Shown here in pieces: positions 45,459-57,380 of a stretch of 64,000 nt of DNA. Source of the DNA: Neostapfia colusana (taxonomy: Eukaryota; Streptophyta; Magnoliopsida; Poales; Poaceae); NCBI GenBank assembly GCA_030760725.1, contig JASWHV010000004.1, positions 53,597,136 through 53,661,135 of the forward strand. Direction: 5' to 3'. Both the position numbers and the translations under genes were made by a program. Positions within the stretch are counted from its first letter, which is position 1; each line of letters starts with the position of its first letter. Below the pieces are notes generated by a model that was given only the letters and a program-made list of their open reading frames with translations, was not told the origin of the DNA and did not search any database.

Positions 45459-46395
45459 GAAAGAAGCGCCACGACGTGCTCTACCGGTCTACCACATCAA
45501 CACCAAGGTTGCTTGCTCATAGTAGACGCAAATGGACGATCGCTGCCGAGTGCCAAAGTGAACCGGTGGAGCACAGTTCGGCCTCACCATCGCTAGCACG
45601 CTACAGCCTTCTTCATCTCCGGTTCCTTGTACAAAAAAGGTGCGCGTGACAGCCTAGATGGTGTAGCCGAAAACCGTTCCTTATTTGGTTCCACCGTTAG
45701 CTAGAATTTTGAGTTTTCCCAAACCCCAGTTCATAGCAATGAACCTCGGTCTACCATGAAATTCGTCGCGCAGGAGTAGCTAGACTTCGTTCTGGTCTAG
45801 GAGATGCTTTGCTAGGTCGCTACGGTTCTTCTCGATCAAACGGCACCCAAAACCATTAAGGACCGGAGGAGTTCTTTGAGTTTTTGTCGCCGTCGTCGTT
45901 TTGCGGGCTCGGGTCACTGGTGCGGTCCCATCTCCGATGGTTTTCATCGAGAATGGGCTATAGGTCGAGGTCGTCCATGCCTCAATGGTGCTTATGGAGC
46001 AAACCCTAGCCCGAATGACCCATTGCCGAGTGATAACGAGGTCGCCAAAGTGGAGCTCAACATGGCCGCTTGTGTGAGCACTGTTCTGGTCATTGTCATC
46101 CTTCCCCGGCCCCCAGCATCGTGTTCAGCATGGTGTAAAACTCACAGGCAGCAAGTTTGGCATAGTTTGGAGCACGGGAACACAGTTCTGGCGAGCTCTC
46201 CGGCTTGGGCAGCCGTGGGGAGGCGCGGGGGCGCGAGGAGGAAGAAGATGGGGTGGGGCCCGATGGTCAGTGAGCGGGAGAACCCGGAAGGATCCTGTGT
46301 GGCGCGGGGACTTTTGTGGCAGCACGGAAATAACCTTGTGGCCTCGGTGTTGCCACCATCTGAGTGGATAGCGCCACAGGTGGGGCCCACAACCC
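45459..46395 (+). repeat. LTR-like fragment between S1 and S2
   Basis: Composition and scattered motifs resemble the GC-rich centre of family A/B LTRs: a GGCGAGCTCTCCGG stretch near 46192, a GGGGCCCGATGGTCAGTGAG-like stretch near 46255, and TCATTGTCATCC near 46092. It has no recognisable LTR ends. It holds an open frame of 213 codons (45876-46517) that I reject as a gene because it crosses the junction into S2 in the wrong frame. The S1 LTR lies inside or beside it. Confidence 0.45.
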
Positions 46396-47086
46396 ACAAG
46401 ACTCAAGTGTTCAATATGTACCTCAACAAGAGAGCAATGATCAAGGGGGAGCTTCGGCACAAGATCAGCATCAGCGGAATCAAGAAGATCAGTATATGCA
46501 TGGAAGCAATAATCTAGGGGGATACATTGACAATGAAGATAATGAAGAGCAAATTACCTCACAAGAGCCTAACCCAAGAGTACATCATAGTATACAAAGA
46601 GATCATCACGTCGACAACATCATTGGAGATATTGCAAAGGGAGTAAATACTAGATCTCATATTGCTAATTTTTGTGAACATTACTCTTTTGTCTCGTTTC
46701 TAGAACCATACAGGGTTGAAGAAGCACTAAAAGATCCAGATTGGGTGACCGCCATGCAAGAGGAACTGAACAACTTCAAAAGAAATGAAATATGGGAACT
46801 TGTGGAAAGACCAAAGGCAAACATCGTGGGCACCAAATGGGTCTTTCGGAACAAGCAAGATGAACATGGAGTCATAACGAGAAACAAGGCATGACTTGTG
46901 GCAAAAGGTTACTCACAAGTGAAAGGTTTGGATTTCGACGAAACCTTTGCTCCCGTAGCTAGACATGAGTCCATTCGTATTTTATTACCCTATGCTACTC
47001 ACCACAATTTTAAGCTGTATCAAATGGACGTCAAAAAGCGCATTCCTCAATGGTCCTATCAGGGAGAGGTGTACGTGGAGCAGCCT
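46396..47086 (+). pseudogene. pol: pol of S2 (Copia RT, first part), broken
   Basis: Integrase-RT linker and RT N-terminal half, closely similar to S1 16212-16735 (TKWVFRNKQDEH near 46833, YQMDVK near 47016). A CGA-to-TGA-type stop lies at 46892-46894 and an extra base in an A-run near 47034 shifts the frame. The sequence is split at 47086 by a solo family B LTR and continues at 51974. The 5' half of S2 is missing: the left neighbour is the LTR-like fragment. Confidence 0.85.
47082..47086. other. Target-site duplication CAGCC, left copy
   Basis: CAGCC before the TG of the solo family B LTR, repeated at 51969-51973 after its CA. The S2 RT coding sequence is continuous when the insert and one copy are removed. 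Confidence 0.92.
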
Positions 47087-50000
47087 GTTAAAGTCCCAAA
47101 AACGTGAATGCAAAGGAACGGATGATTGAACGTCATTGTGTTTCTGTTCATGAAAAATGGGACTTACAAAAACTTTCTTACATGGGATGGTACACATGAG
47201 GTGCAACCACATGGGTTCAAGCATGCCTTTGAAAGTGTTGGACCAAGGTGGAGTTAAACTCATGTGTAAGCATACATGAACATGAGAAAGAACAAAAATA
47301 AGGTCTTTAGTCTCAAAGGCTCAGCTCAAATTACTGCCAAACTTTTGTATACACATGGAGCCTCATACATTTGAATTGAGGAGAATGTGGTGGCAACTTT
47401 CTGATTTGAGGGTGAGCCAAAAGGGAATGGACTATGATCATGTTGAGTTCATGTTGAATTCAAACATGTTAGGACAAGGGAACGATTTGAGTTATGTCAC
47501 ATAAAATGATAAACTCAAACATGGACATGTGGGAAGAGCTAAAATCTTCTTTAACTCCTGTTGAACACATGTTAACCCGGGAAAGGATTTCACTCCCAAA
47601 AAGCTAACTCATATGCACATTCTCTATGAGTAGAGGGGAGGGAAGTTTAAACGCCATTTTTGAACCCTTGCAAAGCATTCATGTTCAGATGGTCCAAAAG
47701 CATATATGTGAGATGACCATTGCAGTCCTCAGGTGTTAAAGAGCTTAAGTTCCAAAATTAGAGAGATTTTGAGCTCATATACCATTTGTTCAAAGCCTTA
47801 GTAAGATCACCTTCAAATTCAAATTTGAAGGGCATGGTCAAAACTGAACTTGTGAGGTTCAGCTTGGGACCAAGATTGATCAAGCATGGGCTAGGAGCAA
47901 ACCAAAGTGTTTCACCCAAATTCAGATGGGTTATCACCAAAGAGGACTTAAACATTCAGTTTGAATTAAAGGAGTTACTTCAAAGAGAAGAAGCCCCTTT
48001 CCAAGAAGGAAATTCAAACTGTTGTCAGAAAAGTTATATTTGCAATGGCCAACTTAAGGATCAGATGGCATATTTGGATTCCTCAGGTCCAAATTATGAG
48101 GGAGCCGAGTTTTGAGCAAATTTGGAGAGGCTTTGATATGAATATCAAAGGAACTTATAAGATTCACCCAAATTTGAATTTAAATTTGAAACTGTGGCAC
48201 AAATTGTCAAATGGCAAAATGACCTTTGAATTTGGATCCCTAATAGCTGAAGTTTACAATGTGCCAAAATTTAGATATTTAGGAGAGGAGATGAGTGGGA
48301 CCCAATTGTCATTGAGGAGAGGGGAAGACTTAGCACTTAAGCAATATTTTCCTCTGTTCAGACTCAAACCGGCTCCCTGTTTCTCTCGAAGGCGCTGAAC
48401 GGCCGACGCCCACGCGCGCGCCACCGAGGTGACGATGCAGCCAGCTCCCGAGCTGCTTCAACGTCGGTTCCCCCGCTTCCTTATCTTCCTTACGCCGTGC
48501 TCTGTCGGCCACAAAACCGCCCCACGAGCCCCTGTTCTCTTTCCTCCCGAGAAAACAAGCCGCCGGCGCCGCGCCTGTTCATCCCGATTGTGAGCCAGCG
48601 TCGTTCCCCGTATGCCCGAGCTATCAACATGAAAGAGGAGCGCCAGCGTGTGCACAAGAGTTTCCCCAGCTCAGTTCCGGCGTTCGGGGCTGCTGTTGGC
48701 CGTAATCTGAGGATCAGCGCCGAAGCCGAGGGGTAAACGTTGGAAATCAACGTCGGGCTCTCGTGGGCAGCTCACCACCGTGAGTTTCACGCTCAAGCAG
48801 CAACGCTCAGAGGTGTGCCATACCACCGCGGTGCTTCTCCCCGGTGCTCAGCTCAAACGGTGATCCTCAGTGACAGAATTTGAAGTTTTTCCTACGGAGC
48901 ACGACCACGGACCCTCTGGTAAGGATTTCTCAAATTCGCGCTTAATTTGCACTTAGAGATCACCAACTCGTGCACAAAGGGTCTAGGCTTAACGGCGGTC
49001 CGATCCCCTTCACAACCCTAGCTAGAAACCCCATGGTTATAGCTAATTTTGAGCTTTTCGAGCGGCGATCATGGCGGGAACCGCCGGGCGCACGGTGAGA
49101 CCCCATCTCGAGCCGTTACCAATCTAGTTTGAGCCAAAGTCAAGCACCCCCATGACTCCCTGATGCTTTAGAGCAAATTCTCCGACCCTTTGGCGGGTTA
49201 GGATGCTCGGACCACGGCGCCGAAGCTTCACCGAAGGGTGCGCACGTCACCGACCTAGTTCCGAGCGCCTTTAGCTTGTGCTGACCCCATAGATTAGTTG
49301 CTCGCCCCTGAAAACCCCCAGCCGGCGAGTACCGAGCCGGGAGACGGCCGGGAAGCCGACTCCGGCGAGCCCCGACGAGTTTCCGGCGAGGGGGCGGCGC
49401 GGGAAAAAGAAAACGGCTCGGGGAAGAAGACGACCGGCGGGTCCCACATGTCAGTGGCAGAAATATTAAATCCTCGATCAGCTGCGGCCCCGGGATCCTT
49501 TGCGACAACACGGGAAAGGGTATGTGGCCCCGTGTGGCGTGATTCCGGCGGCTGACACGTGTAGGGTGGACCCACAGGCAGAGTTTGAACATTTCCCGAA
49601 TTAATTTGAATTCCAGATTTAGTTCAAACTTTAGAACCTCATAACTTTTGCTAGGAAGCTCCAAATTTAGTGATTAAAATTGGGTTGGATTCAGGATGAA
49701 AAGCTCTATCCAAATATGCAACCCAATTGGCATGAAAACCAATAGAAAATTCTGGAGAATTCTGTAAAGCTTTTCAGCAAAAGAATTTTAGAGGGAGTTT
49801 GGTTCATCCGAAAATCCCCAAATTTTGCCAGGATATTCTTTAGGATATTAGGAGACTCCTGTAAAGTTTCAGCTCATTTGTAGTTGATTTAGTTAAGGTA
49901 ATTCTGATTTTAAATTTCTGTATTCAAATGAATACAGAAACATTTTAAGGAAATTTCCAAAACTTGGAAATTCAGTTCTGGCCATTCCTTAGCTCCAAAA

Positions 50001-51968
50001 ATCCTAGGAAAATTCAGGCACACTCCCTGAGCTATGTATGAAATTATGGTTCACTTGGATTTGCATGAAAGTGCAAGTTTAATCAGAATTAATTCCTTTA
50101 TGCCTAAATGCTTAGGGAATTGTTCTGGGAGACCTAATCAGTGAAACATTCTGAATTTTGGTCCAGAGGACTTTCTTGTGACAAGGAACTCACAAGAAAA
50201 TTTCCAGCTCCATTGGAGCCCTGGATCATTAGGTCCTGTTCAACCTCATTAGGTGATCACCACCCAAGTGATGGACCTCACTTCTCACTTGATGATAGTG
50301 CTTAAACACACACCCAAACCACCACCCCCAGTGTCATTTTAAATTCTTGAACAGAGTTCCAGTTTTAAACTTGGATTTAGCATTTGTTAGCAAAAATTTT
50401 TACAATTAAACATGTATGCATGTTCATAACGTGTAGTGTTTAAAACGTGGAAGAGTGGAGGAAAGGTGAAGCTTGGATCAAGAGGCAAGAAGGCAGTGAT
50501 TGAACTTCAAGTCATCAACAACTAACTTCATATTGTCTGACTTTAGTCACCTGCAAAACCAAGGCAAGCCCCGGTTTGCACTTAAGTTGTTTTTAAAGTT
50601 TTCCCTTTGTTCACTACTATTGGTCAAGGTTTGTATTTGCATTAGGTCAAGAATGTTTGATACTCCACTTGCATAACCAAACATGAACCCTGAGGTCAAG
50701 GGTAGAACTGTGTCATCGTTGTAGAATAAGGCCGTGCTAAATAGGCTTGGACATCCGGTAGAAGATGAGTAGTTGGAATCTACTCGCGAGCTTTGTTTTA
50801 GGATCACATAAGTGGGGTTGGAAAGAGAGGCAAACTAAAGTTACGTTTCTAAAGATGAGACCGGGCAGGAGAGTTAGGTAGCGACAAGACGAGGTTTTGG
50901 TCGAGTAGCTCTGCCCGTGTTGGTCAAGGACCGAAGCGTATGCGGCCCTGGGAGCAAGTATTGAGTTGTGTACCGGATGCTTACTGATATATGGGAACCA
51001 GGAAACCGATGTACCAGGTTCACTGGGTTGTAGAGGCATACCACATCGTCTCGTTAGACCTATGAGCCCGAGACGGCGCGACCGGTTCTACAGTCTAGTG
51101 TCCTGAGAAAGGTTGCCACATACGACGTAATGAAGGACGCCAGAGTTGGGTCTTCAGAGGCGGGCGTATGTGTCGAGTTATCCGGGTAGTGTTTGATTCG
51201 AATCACCGTCCCTCGCGGTTATGAGTACCGCTTGCTCACTGCGCTGTGACGTAGTAATCAATTTGTGTGGGAATAGTTTGCAAAGTTTTAAATGCTGTTA
51301 TGCTAATTATAAATTGCATGAAAACCATGTTTGAAGTAGATATAGAGCAAACTAAATTTATTTTCCACCTTGGGACAAGTAACATTGGAATGAAGCGTTT
51401 CTTGTTTGATTGTGGAGTTCCAATGTTGCTGGGCGCAAGGTCACTATTATTATGGCTAAAATCTGAAAGTTAAGGATGAACTCGTAGGCGAGTCTTTTCG
51501 CAAATGACCGGCTTAAGTCTTAGGTTACTTTCATGTAGAGTTTCATGTGTTAGGAGAGACGGTTAAGTCTTGTTGAGCCTTTGTGCTCACTCTTGCTATA
51601 TAAGTGGTTTTGCAGGTAAGCATCAACTCTATAAAGAAGGTTGTCCGGTGAGACTCGGAAACTTCCGAGTCATGTCACACTTGGAGAACCTAGCCGCTGC
51701 CAAGTCTTCGTGTTGCTAGCGAGAGGAGTCCGCGGGCTAGACCTCTTCTCGAGTGCCTCTTAGATAATCGACGTGGGCCGTTTATAGACTTCCGCTGTAG
51801 CTATTTTATGTAAATTATTTACAAAGAACAATTTGTAAGCTTCCGCTTTAATTTATGTAATACATTGTTCCTTATATGTGTGATGTTGGGTGCCGCATAA
51901 CACGGCACCACCCAATGCGATTCCCGGGCAAGGCGGCACGACCCCGTGATGGGGGTCGGTCCCTCTCA
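47087..51968 (+). repeat. Solo LTR of family B
   Basis: A 4882-bp LTR from TGTTAAAGTCCC to GGTCCCTCTCA, flanked by CAGCC, with no internal region. It is the longest and most complete family B LTR in the window. AT-rich to 48300, GC-rich 48360-49560, AT-rich 49600-50540, then a balanced 3' part (50540-51968) sharing blocks with family A LTRs (for example CGTCCCTCGCGGT at 51207). Open frames in the GC-rich part are not conserved and not called. Confidence 0.93.
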
Positions 51969-51973
51969 CAGCC
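51969..51973. other. Target-site duplication CAGCC, right copy
   Basis: Second copy of the 5-mer at 47082-47086. Confidence 0.92.
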
Positions 51974-52877
51974 ACCAGGATTTGAAGATCGAGAGTACCC
52001 CAACCATGTGTACAAACTGCATAAGGCTCTCTATGGCCTCAAACAAGCTCCCCGAGCTTGGTATGAATGTCTTAGGGACTTTCTCACTCAAAATGGCTTT
52101 AAAATAGGAAAAGCTGATTATAATTTGTTTACAAAGCATTTTGATGGTCTTCTATTCGTATGTCAGATTTATGTTGATGACATTATTTTTGGTTCTACTT
52201 ATAAATCTTTTTGTGAAGAATTTAGTAAAATTAAGACAGACCGATTCGAGATGTCAATGATGGGCGAATTGAAGTTCTTTTTGGGATTCCAGGTGAAGCA
52301 GCTGAAAGAGGGCACTTTCATTTGCCAAACTAAGTACACGCAGGACATCCTCAAAAAGTTCAATATGGACAAAGCCAAGCCCATCAAGACCCCCATGGCA
52401 ACTAATGGACATCTCAACCTCAACGAAGATGGTCCAGATGTGTATCAATAGCTATATCGGTCTATGATTGGTTCACTGCTTTATTTATGTGCATCTAGGC
52501 CTGATATTATGCTTAGTGTGTGTATGTGTTAAAGATTTCAAGCTGCATCTAAAGAGTGTCATTTAATATCTGTAAAAACAATTTTAAGATACCTTGTGCA
52601 CACACCTAACTTGAGGCTTTGGTATCCTAAAGGATCCAACTTTAACCTTATAGGGCATTCTGATGCCGACTATGCAGGCCGCAAAGTTGATAGGAAGAGC
52701 ACCTCAGGAACCTGCCAATTTCTTGGTAGATCCTTAGTTTCATGGTCCTCAAAGAAATAAAATTCCATTGCTCTTTCCACAGCCGAAGCGGAGTATGCTG
52801 CAGCCGGTAGTTGTTGCGCACAACTACTTTGGATGCGATAAACTCTAAGGGATTATGGTTACAATTTGAACCATATT
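51974..52877 (+). pseudogene. pol: pol of S2 (Copia RT second part and RNase H), broken
   Basis: RT resumes at the PPGFED position. It carries an intact YVDD near 52170 and reads openly to TAG at 52449-52451. RNase H follows with further stops (near 52530, 52758 and 52840). The coding sequence stops at 52877, where a family B LTR begins (TGTAATGGTCC), probably with a target-site copy ATATT just before it. Compare S1 16735-17630. Confidence 0.88.
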
Positions 52878-53730
52878 TGTAATGGTCCAAAAAATATGAA
52901 TACAAAGAAACTTGAGTTTGCACAAGCATTGGTGTCAGGTGTATGAAAAATGGGACTGGTTTAAACTTTTTCACACATGTGATAACACATGAGAGTTCTT
53001 TCTAAACAAACTTAGGGTTACTCACATGCTTGGACTCTAGGTGTATTAAACCCACAGATTTGAAGTCTCAGGGCAATGGAAAAGTTTAAAAATCAGATTT
53101 TGAACTAAATGTTCGACTCAAATTTCAAATGAGGGAGAACACAATGGTAATTCAAACTGTTGTGTTCAAACTTTTGTTCGCAACAGCTAACACAAAAATC
53201 AGATTGCATATTTGGATTCCCTAGGTCCGAATTAGTGGGTAGGAAAAGTTTCATCAATTTTTGAAAGGATTTTGCTATCCATTATTTCCAAAAGGACTTA
53301 ACTGTGCAAAGGATTCAAAGACACATTTGAATTTGGATGAAATTTGCCAAACTCTCCAAATGCAGCTCAATTTTCAACTCCAAACATTTGAATTGGTTGG
53401 TTGCCAAATTTTGGAGATCTTTTGAGAGGATAAGAGGGAGAGGGGGACCCACTAGTCATTGTGCCAAATATCTGAAATTGAGTAGCTCTTCTGTTGTCCA
53501 CTGAAACAACTAAGTATCAGCACTGTTTCACTCAGGCAGACCGAGGACTCCACGGACGCCACTGAGGCACACACCGCAACAATCTCGGGGTCGGTTCCCT
53601 CAGGCTGGCGAGCTACTCGTGTACTGGTTTTACTCCCAGTCGTGCTCAGTTTCGCCACAACACCGAGAACCACCTCTGTTCTCTTGCTCTCCCGCGCTAA
53701 AGAACAGAGAAGCCGCCGCCGTTGTTTGAT
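52878..53730 (+). repeat. Family B LTR, first 853 bp, interrupted by C2
   Basis: Starts TGTAATGGTCCAAAAAATATGAATAC and is colinear with the starts of the other family B LTRs (47087, and on the minus strand 22959 and 42446). At 53730 it is cut by C2. TTTGA at 53726-53730 would be the left target-site copy. The right half must lie beyond the window. Confidence 0.85.
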
Positions 53731-54134
53731 GTAACACCCCCAAAATTTTGTTAAGACCCTAAATCATGTTAAGAGGGGAATTTAAAAATTTTTGGACGTG
53801 TTGCATGTTTTGCAAAAATTCAAATTCAAACTGGAATTCAAATTAAACTCAAATCAGAAAAGAAATAGAAAAAGAAAAAGAGAAAACAGAAAAAAACCGG
53901 CCAGTGGGCCGCAACCCACCAGCCGGCCCAACCAGCGCCGCGCCAGCCTGCAGCCGCGCGCGCCGCCTTCTCCCACTGACAGGCGGGGCCCACCAGTTCA
54001 TCGTCTACCTCGCGCCCGCGCCGGACTCTCTCTCACCCGAATCAAAACCGATCGGGATTTCTGCGAATCCCAGCTGAATTCCGCTCGGGAGCGACGCAAA
54101 CTCGATCTAAACCAACCAGCCGCCCTCCCCCGTC

Positions 54135-54142
54135 TATAAAAA
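54135..54142 (+). promoter_or_regulatory. TATA box of the C2 5' LTR
   Basis: TATAAAAA in CGTCTATAAAAACCCCGGCC, conserved at 5085 and 63381. It sets the expected transcription start near 54165. Confidence 0.8.
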
Positions 54143-54406
54143 CCCCGGCCTCGTTCTGTTTTCCCCACGCGATCCGCCGATTTTCCTCCGGTGAGAGCCG
54201 AGACTTCTCCGGCGAATTCTGGCCGATCTAAGCTCGGAAATTCCGATCTAACTCGCTGGTCTTGATCCACCGCCTCCGGGGAACCTTGCAGGTGCAGAAA
54301 ACTCGGTGACTTGCGGTGTAAACACAGCGCCGACGAGCCTCGCCGTGAATTCACCTCGGACCTCATCGCCGATCACCTTCCAGGACCTCCGAGCTCAAGA
54401 AAACCC

Positions 54407-54420
54407 CCGAGGTGAGATCC
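54407..54420 (+). promoter_or_regulatory. Possible 5' splice site in the C2 5' LTR
   Basis: CCGAG/GTGAGATCC, a good plant donor match about 245 bp after the expected transcription start. It is conserved at 5362 (C1) and 63658 (3' LTR). Paired with TTTTTGTTTTAG at 57369-57380 it would remove an intron of about 2.97 kb and place the ORF0 ATG at the first exon-2 position. Not demonstrated. Confidence 0.4.
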
Positions 54421-57060
54421 CCGACCTCCCCTCCACCGATCTATACCATAAATCACAGTTCTAGGAAGAATTCTCGAAAATCCGAAAGTCTCCGGCGAGA
54501 TCGCCGCTTCCCGCCGCCATGCGCCGCCGGCAGCGCCGCCCGCGTTCGATCAGAGCGACGTGGCCGCTTGTGCGCCGTTTATTTTAAATCGCACGGTAGG
54601 GTTTAAATCCCCGCGTACCGGTTCGACGTTATAATCTCAGCCGTCGGTTTAAAATCAGACGGTCCACGTCAGCCCCGCGTTATAAAGACTGGAAATCTTA
54701 CGTGCTACCCCCTGGGGTTCTCGGGAAATAAGAGCTAGCCCCGGAAACTTCTGATCTAGCCCCTGGAACTTCAGAAAATCATGTAAATTCATTTAAAAAT
54801 CAGTTTTAGCCCCTGGGCTTAATAAAAATTAGGAAAAACCCCTCTGATAAGTGTAGCTATACCCCTGGAAATTCTGAAAATAATATTATAGACCCTGTAG
54901 TGGGGTGAGTTTACCTTTTTAGCCCTGTTTAGTATTTAATTTAGGAAATTGAATATGTGGCTAGTGTTTAAAAATTAAAAAGTGGGACAAACATATTGTC
55001 AAAATTTAATTAAAGACTTTCTCAGTATTTAGGAAACTTTGGAGTGAGATAAAAACATATTTTGGGCTGAATTGAATCTGTTTAATTTATTATTCACATT
55101 TAGGGACACATTTTTAATTAATGAATAGTTTTAGAAAATAGGGAAAATAATTGTGAAATAGTTTACATCAGAGGCAAAGGTCAAAATATGTTATTAAATT
55201 ATTTAGGACCAGAACCTATTCTGTTTAGATAATGTGTATTACTAATTTCATAATAAAGTACATATTTATGCATAGAAAAATAAATCTGAAAATATAGCAA
55301 CTAGTACATGATAAATGGAGTTTCTAAAATCCAAAGAATTCAGTTTAGGGTTGGTAGAAATTCTGAAGGCACATATGGAGAAGAAAAATACCTTTCATAC
55401 ATACTTGGTAGTAAAAAGATGTAGTAGTTGAATATAAGGAATTTATTTAAATTGGAAACTCATATATATATAGTATGTAAGTATAAATGTGAACACAAAA
55501 GTAGGAATCATATACATATGATTAAAAGTGCATGCAAGCCACAAATCAACACACATAGAGTAACCACAACACATATAATGGTGAATGACTTTCATAAATG
55601 TGAATGTGTGGTTTGTATGAAGTGGAAGTCTGAACTATGTCTTATGGATTGTTGTTTTTCTTTTGCTATGTGAGATGGTATGATGTAGAACCTGCTCAAG
55701 AGCAAGTTATTCCTTTCCAAGATCAGGACTACCCATTCCAAGAGCAGCAGGAAGGAGGCAAGTGTCCTTGACCACTTTGATCCTATACTAGGATGTGTAG
55801 ATAGAAATATTTGCACTGTCAATTGAAAATATGAAACCCATGCTAGGATGTTTCCCTAGAATTGCATTACCTTGTTTCCTTGTAGCTTGGGTTGGGATTT
55901 ATTTTATCATGTCATTTATTATTATGCATATGCTTAGCCATGCTTAGAATGGGATACTTGGGATATGAGATCATCAATTTATTTTACCATACTCTTGAAT
56001 GAGATATTATGAGTTATGTAGAGATAGGGATCAAGGCAAGTTGGATGTTTTGGTTGTGTGCTGGGTGCACGAGACTCGTGTTTGTGTTTAGTACTTGCCT
56101 GGATTCTAAGGACCGGTTCATGGAGCATGTAACCTGGCTTTACCGTGCCAACCACATGCTGAGATGGGGCAGCTTGGCCAATTAATTAGGTGTATCCCCG
56201 GCGTAGTATGGGTGTGTTGGATGGTGCGGGGAATAGGTGTCAGCTGGACTACCATATGAACCGCAAGGCTCAAGAGGGGGCCACTGCAGCGGGGTTGGAG
56301 CCTCTTGTATGCTGTTAGGGGTGAAACCTCAGTGGGCCCACGCTCGTCGGGAATCCCTTTGTAAAGGCTTCGTAGTGATCTCCTGGCTACACACCTGGGA
56401 AGTGTGAATGTGGTTCGTAGCCACTGGCATAATGGAGGTTCTTTTAGTCCACCCGGCAACGGGGGATGAAATCACTACATGTGGGTACAGTGGTACAAAA
56501 TCTGCAGAGTCAAAACTGTCATGACAGCCGTGCTCACGGTCAAGAGCGGCTTGGACTTATTCATGATTAGAGGATTGATGGTTTTGGGAAGTCGTGGATG
56601 TTAAGCGGGGAGCTTAACATTGAAAATGATGTTATGGTTATTTGGTTATGATGATGGGATGGGAGATTGGAACCATTTCACCTGTGTAGTAATGTAGGTG
56701 CTTAATAAGCTAAGGTGGTAGGTATTAATTGCATAGTGCTTTAACCATGAGTTCAACCTCTCCTTGTTCTAGCCATGCATGACATAACTTTCCCACACTT
56801 GCTGAGTACCATCGGTACTCAACCTTGCATATTTGTTGGTTTATATTGCTGCTCAGGTCAAGATAATGAGGTGGTGTATAATGACCAAGACTTTGGACCC
56901 GAAGAAGGATTCTAGGTTCATGGAGACCCCCGGGCAACGCCTGTGACGGAGCTCACAAGAATAATATTCCGCTGCTAGTTTATTTACTTGTGATGAACTT
57001 ATTATTGTCCATCGAGACATTTGCTATGTAAGACTTATTTATATTCGACACCTGGCTTGT

Positions 57061-57066
57061 AATAAA
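57061..57066 (+). terminator. Poly(A) signal in the C2 5' LTR
   Basis: AATAAA about 100 bp before the LTR end, as in C1 (7981). Confidence 0.5.
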
Positions 57067-57166
57067 TGATGCTTCACTATTTGTCATCACATGTATGAGA
57101 AAATGATCCTGTCATACATGTGATATTCACTTGGTTGTTCTTCGGAAAAACCGGGTGTGACAGAAG

Positions 57167-57180
57167 TGGTATCAGAGCCA
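57167..57180 (+). promoter_or_regulatory. Primer-binding site of C2
   Basis: TGGTATCAGAGCCA, four bases after the LTR end. It is a full-length match to the usual initiator tRNA-Met site. Confidence 0.92.
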
Positions 57181-57380
57181 AGGTTGCCCGTAGGAACGTG
57201 GACCTAGGTAGAAATGGACGTATTTAAGGGCCTTATTTTCTTAAAAACTATTTTTACAAGGTGTGTGTTGAAAAGTGTTATTTAATGAGTCACTTTCTTC
57301 ATCTTACCCCAATTTTCATTCAAAATAGGATTTTTGTTTAAGAGTTTATCTAACCTAAGTTTAAATTCTTTTTGTTTTAG
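57181..57380 (+). promoter_or_regulatory. Leader of C2 with splice-acceptor-like end
   Basis: A 200-bp AT-rich leader. It ends in TTCTTTTTGTTTTAG directly before the ORF0 ATG, a strong plant 3' splice site by sequence. Donor-like AG/GT sites occur near 57208 and 57259. Confidence 0.5.

Larger units (their letters stand above)
53731..57162 (+). repeat. 5' LTR of C2
   Basis: A 3432-bp LTR from TGTAACACCCC to CCGGGTGTGACA, colinear with solo LTR C1 and the partial 3' LTR. TATA box at 54135, a donor-like CCGAG/GTGAGATCC at 54411, and AATAAA at 57061. A 113-codon minus-strand frame (56118-56459) is also open in C1, but nucleotide conservation between copies explains this. No gene is called. Confidence 0.95.

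Noticed and set aside
45876..46517. 213-codon plus-strand frame
   Set aside because: It runs across the junction from LTR-like GC-rich DNA into S2 coding sequence in a different frame. The length is explained by GC-rich composition.
49140..49664. 174-codon minus-strand frame in the solo B LTR
   Set aside because: Composition-driven, and no counterpart is open in the other family B LTRs of the window.
56118..56459. 113-codon minus-strand frame in the C2 5' LTR, also open in C1 (7039-7380) with very few changes
   Set aside because: The whole LTR is conserved between the copies at a similar level, so conservation of this frame needs no protein-level explanation. It has no recognisable domain and no promoter in that orientation that I can see.
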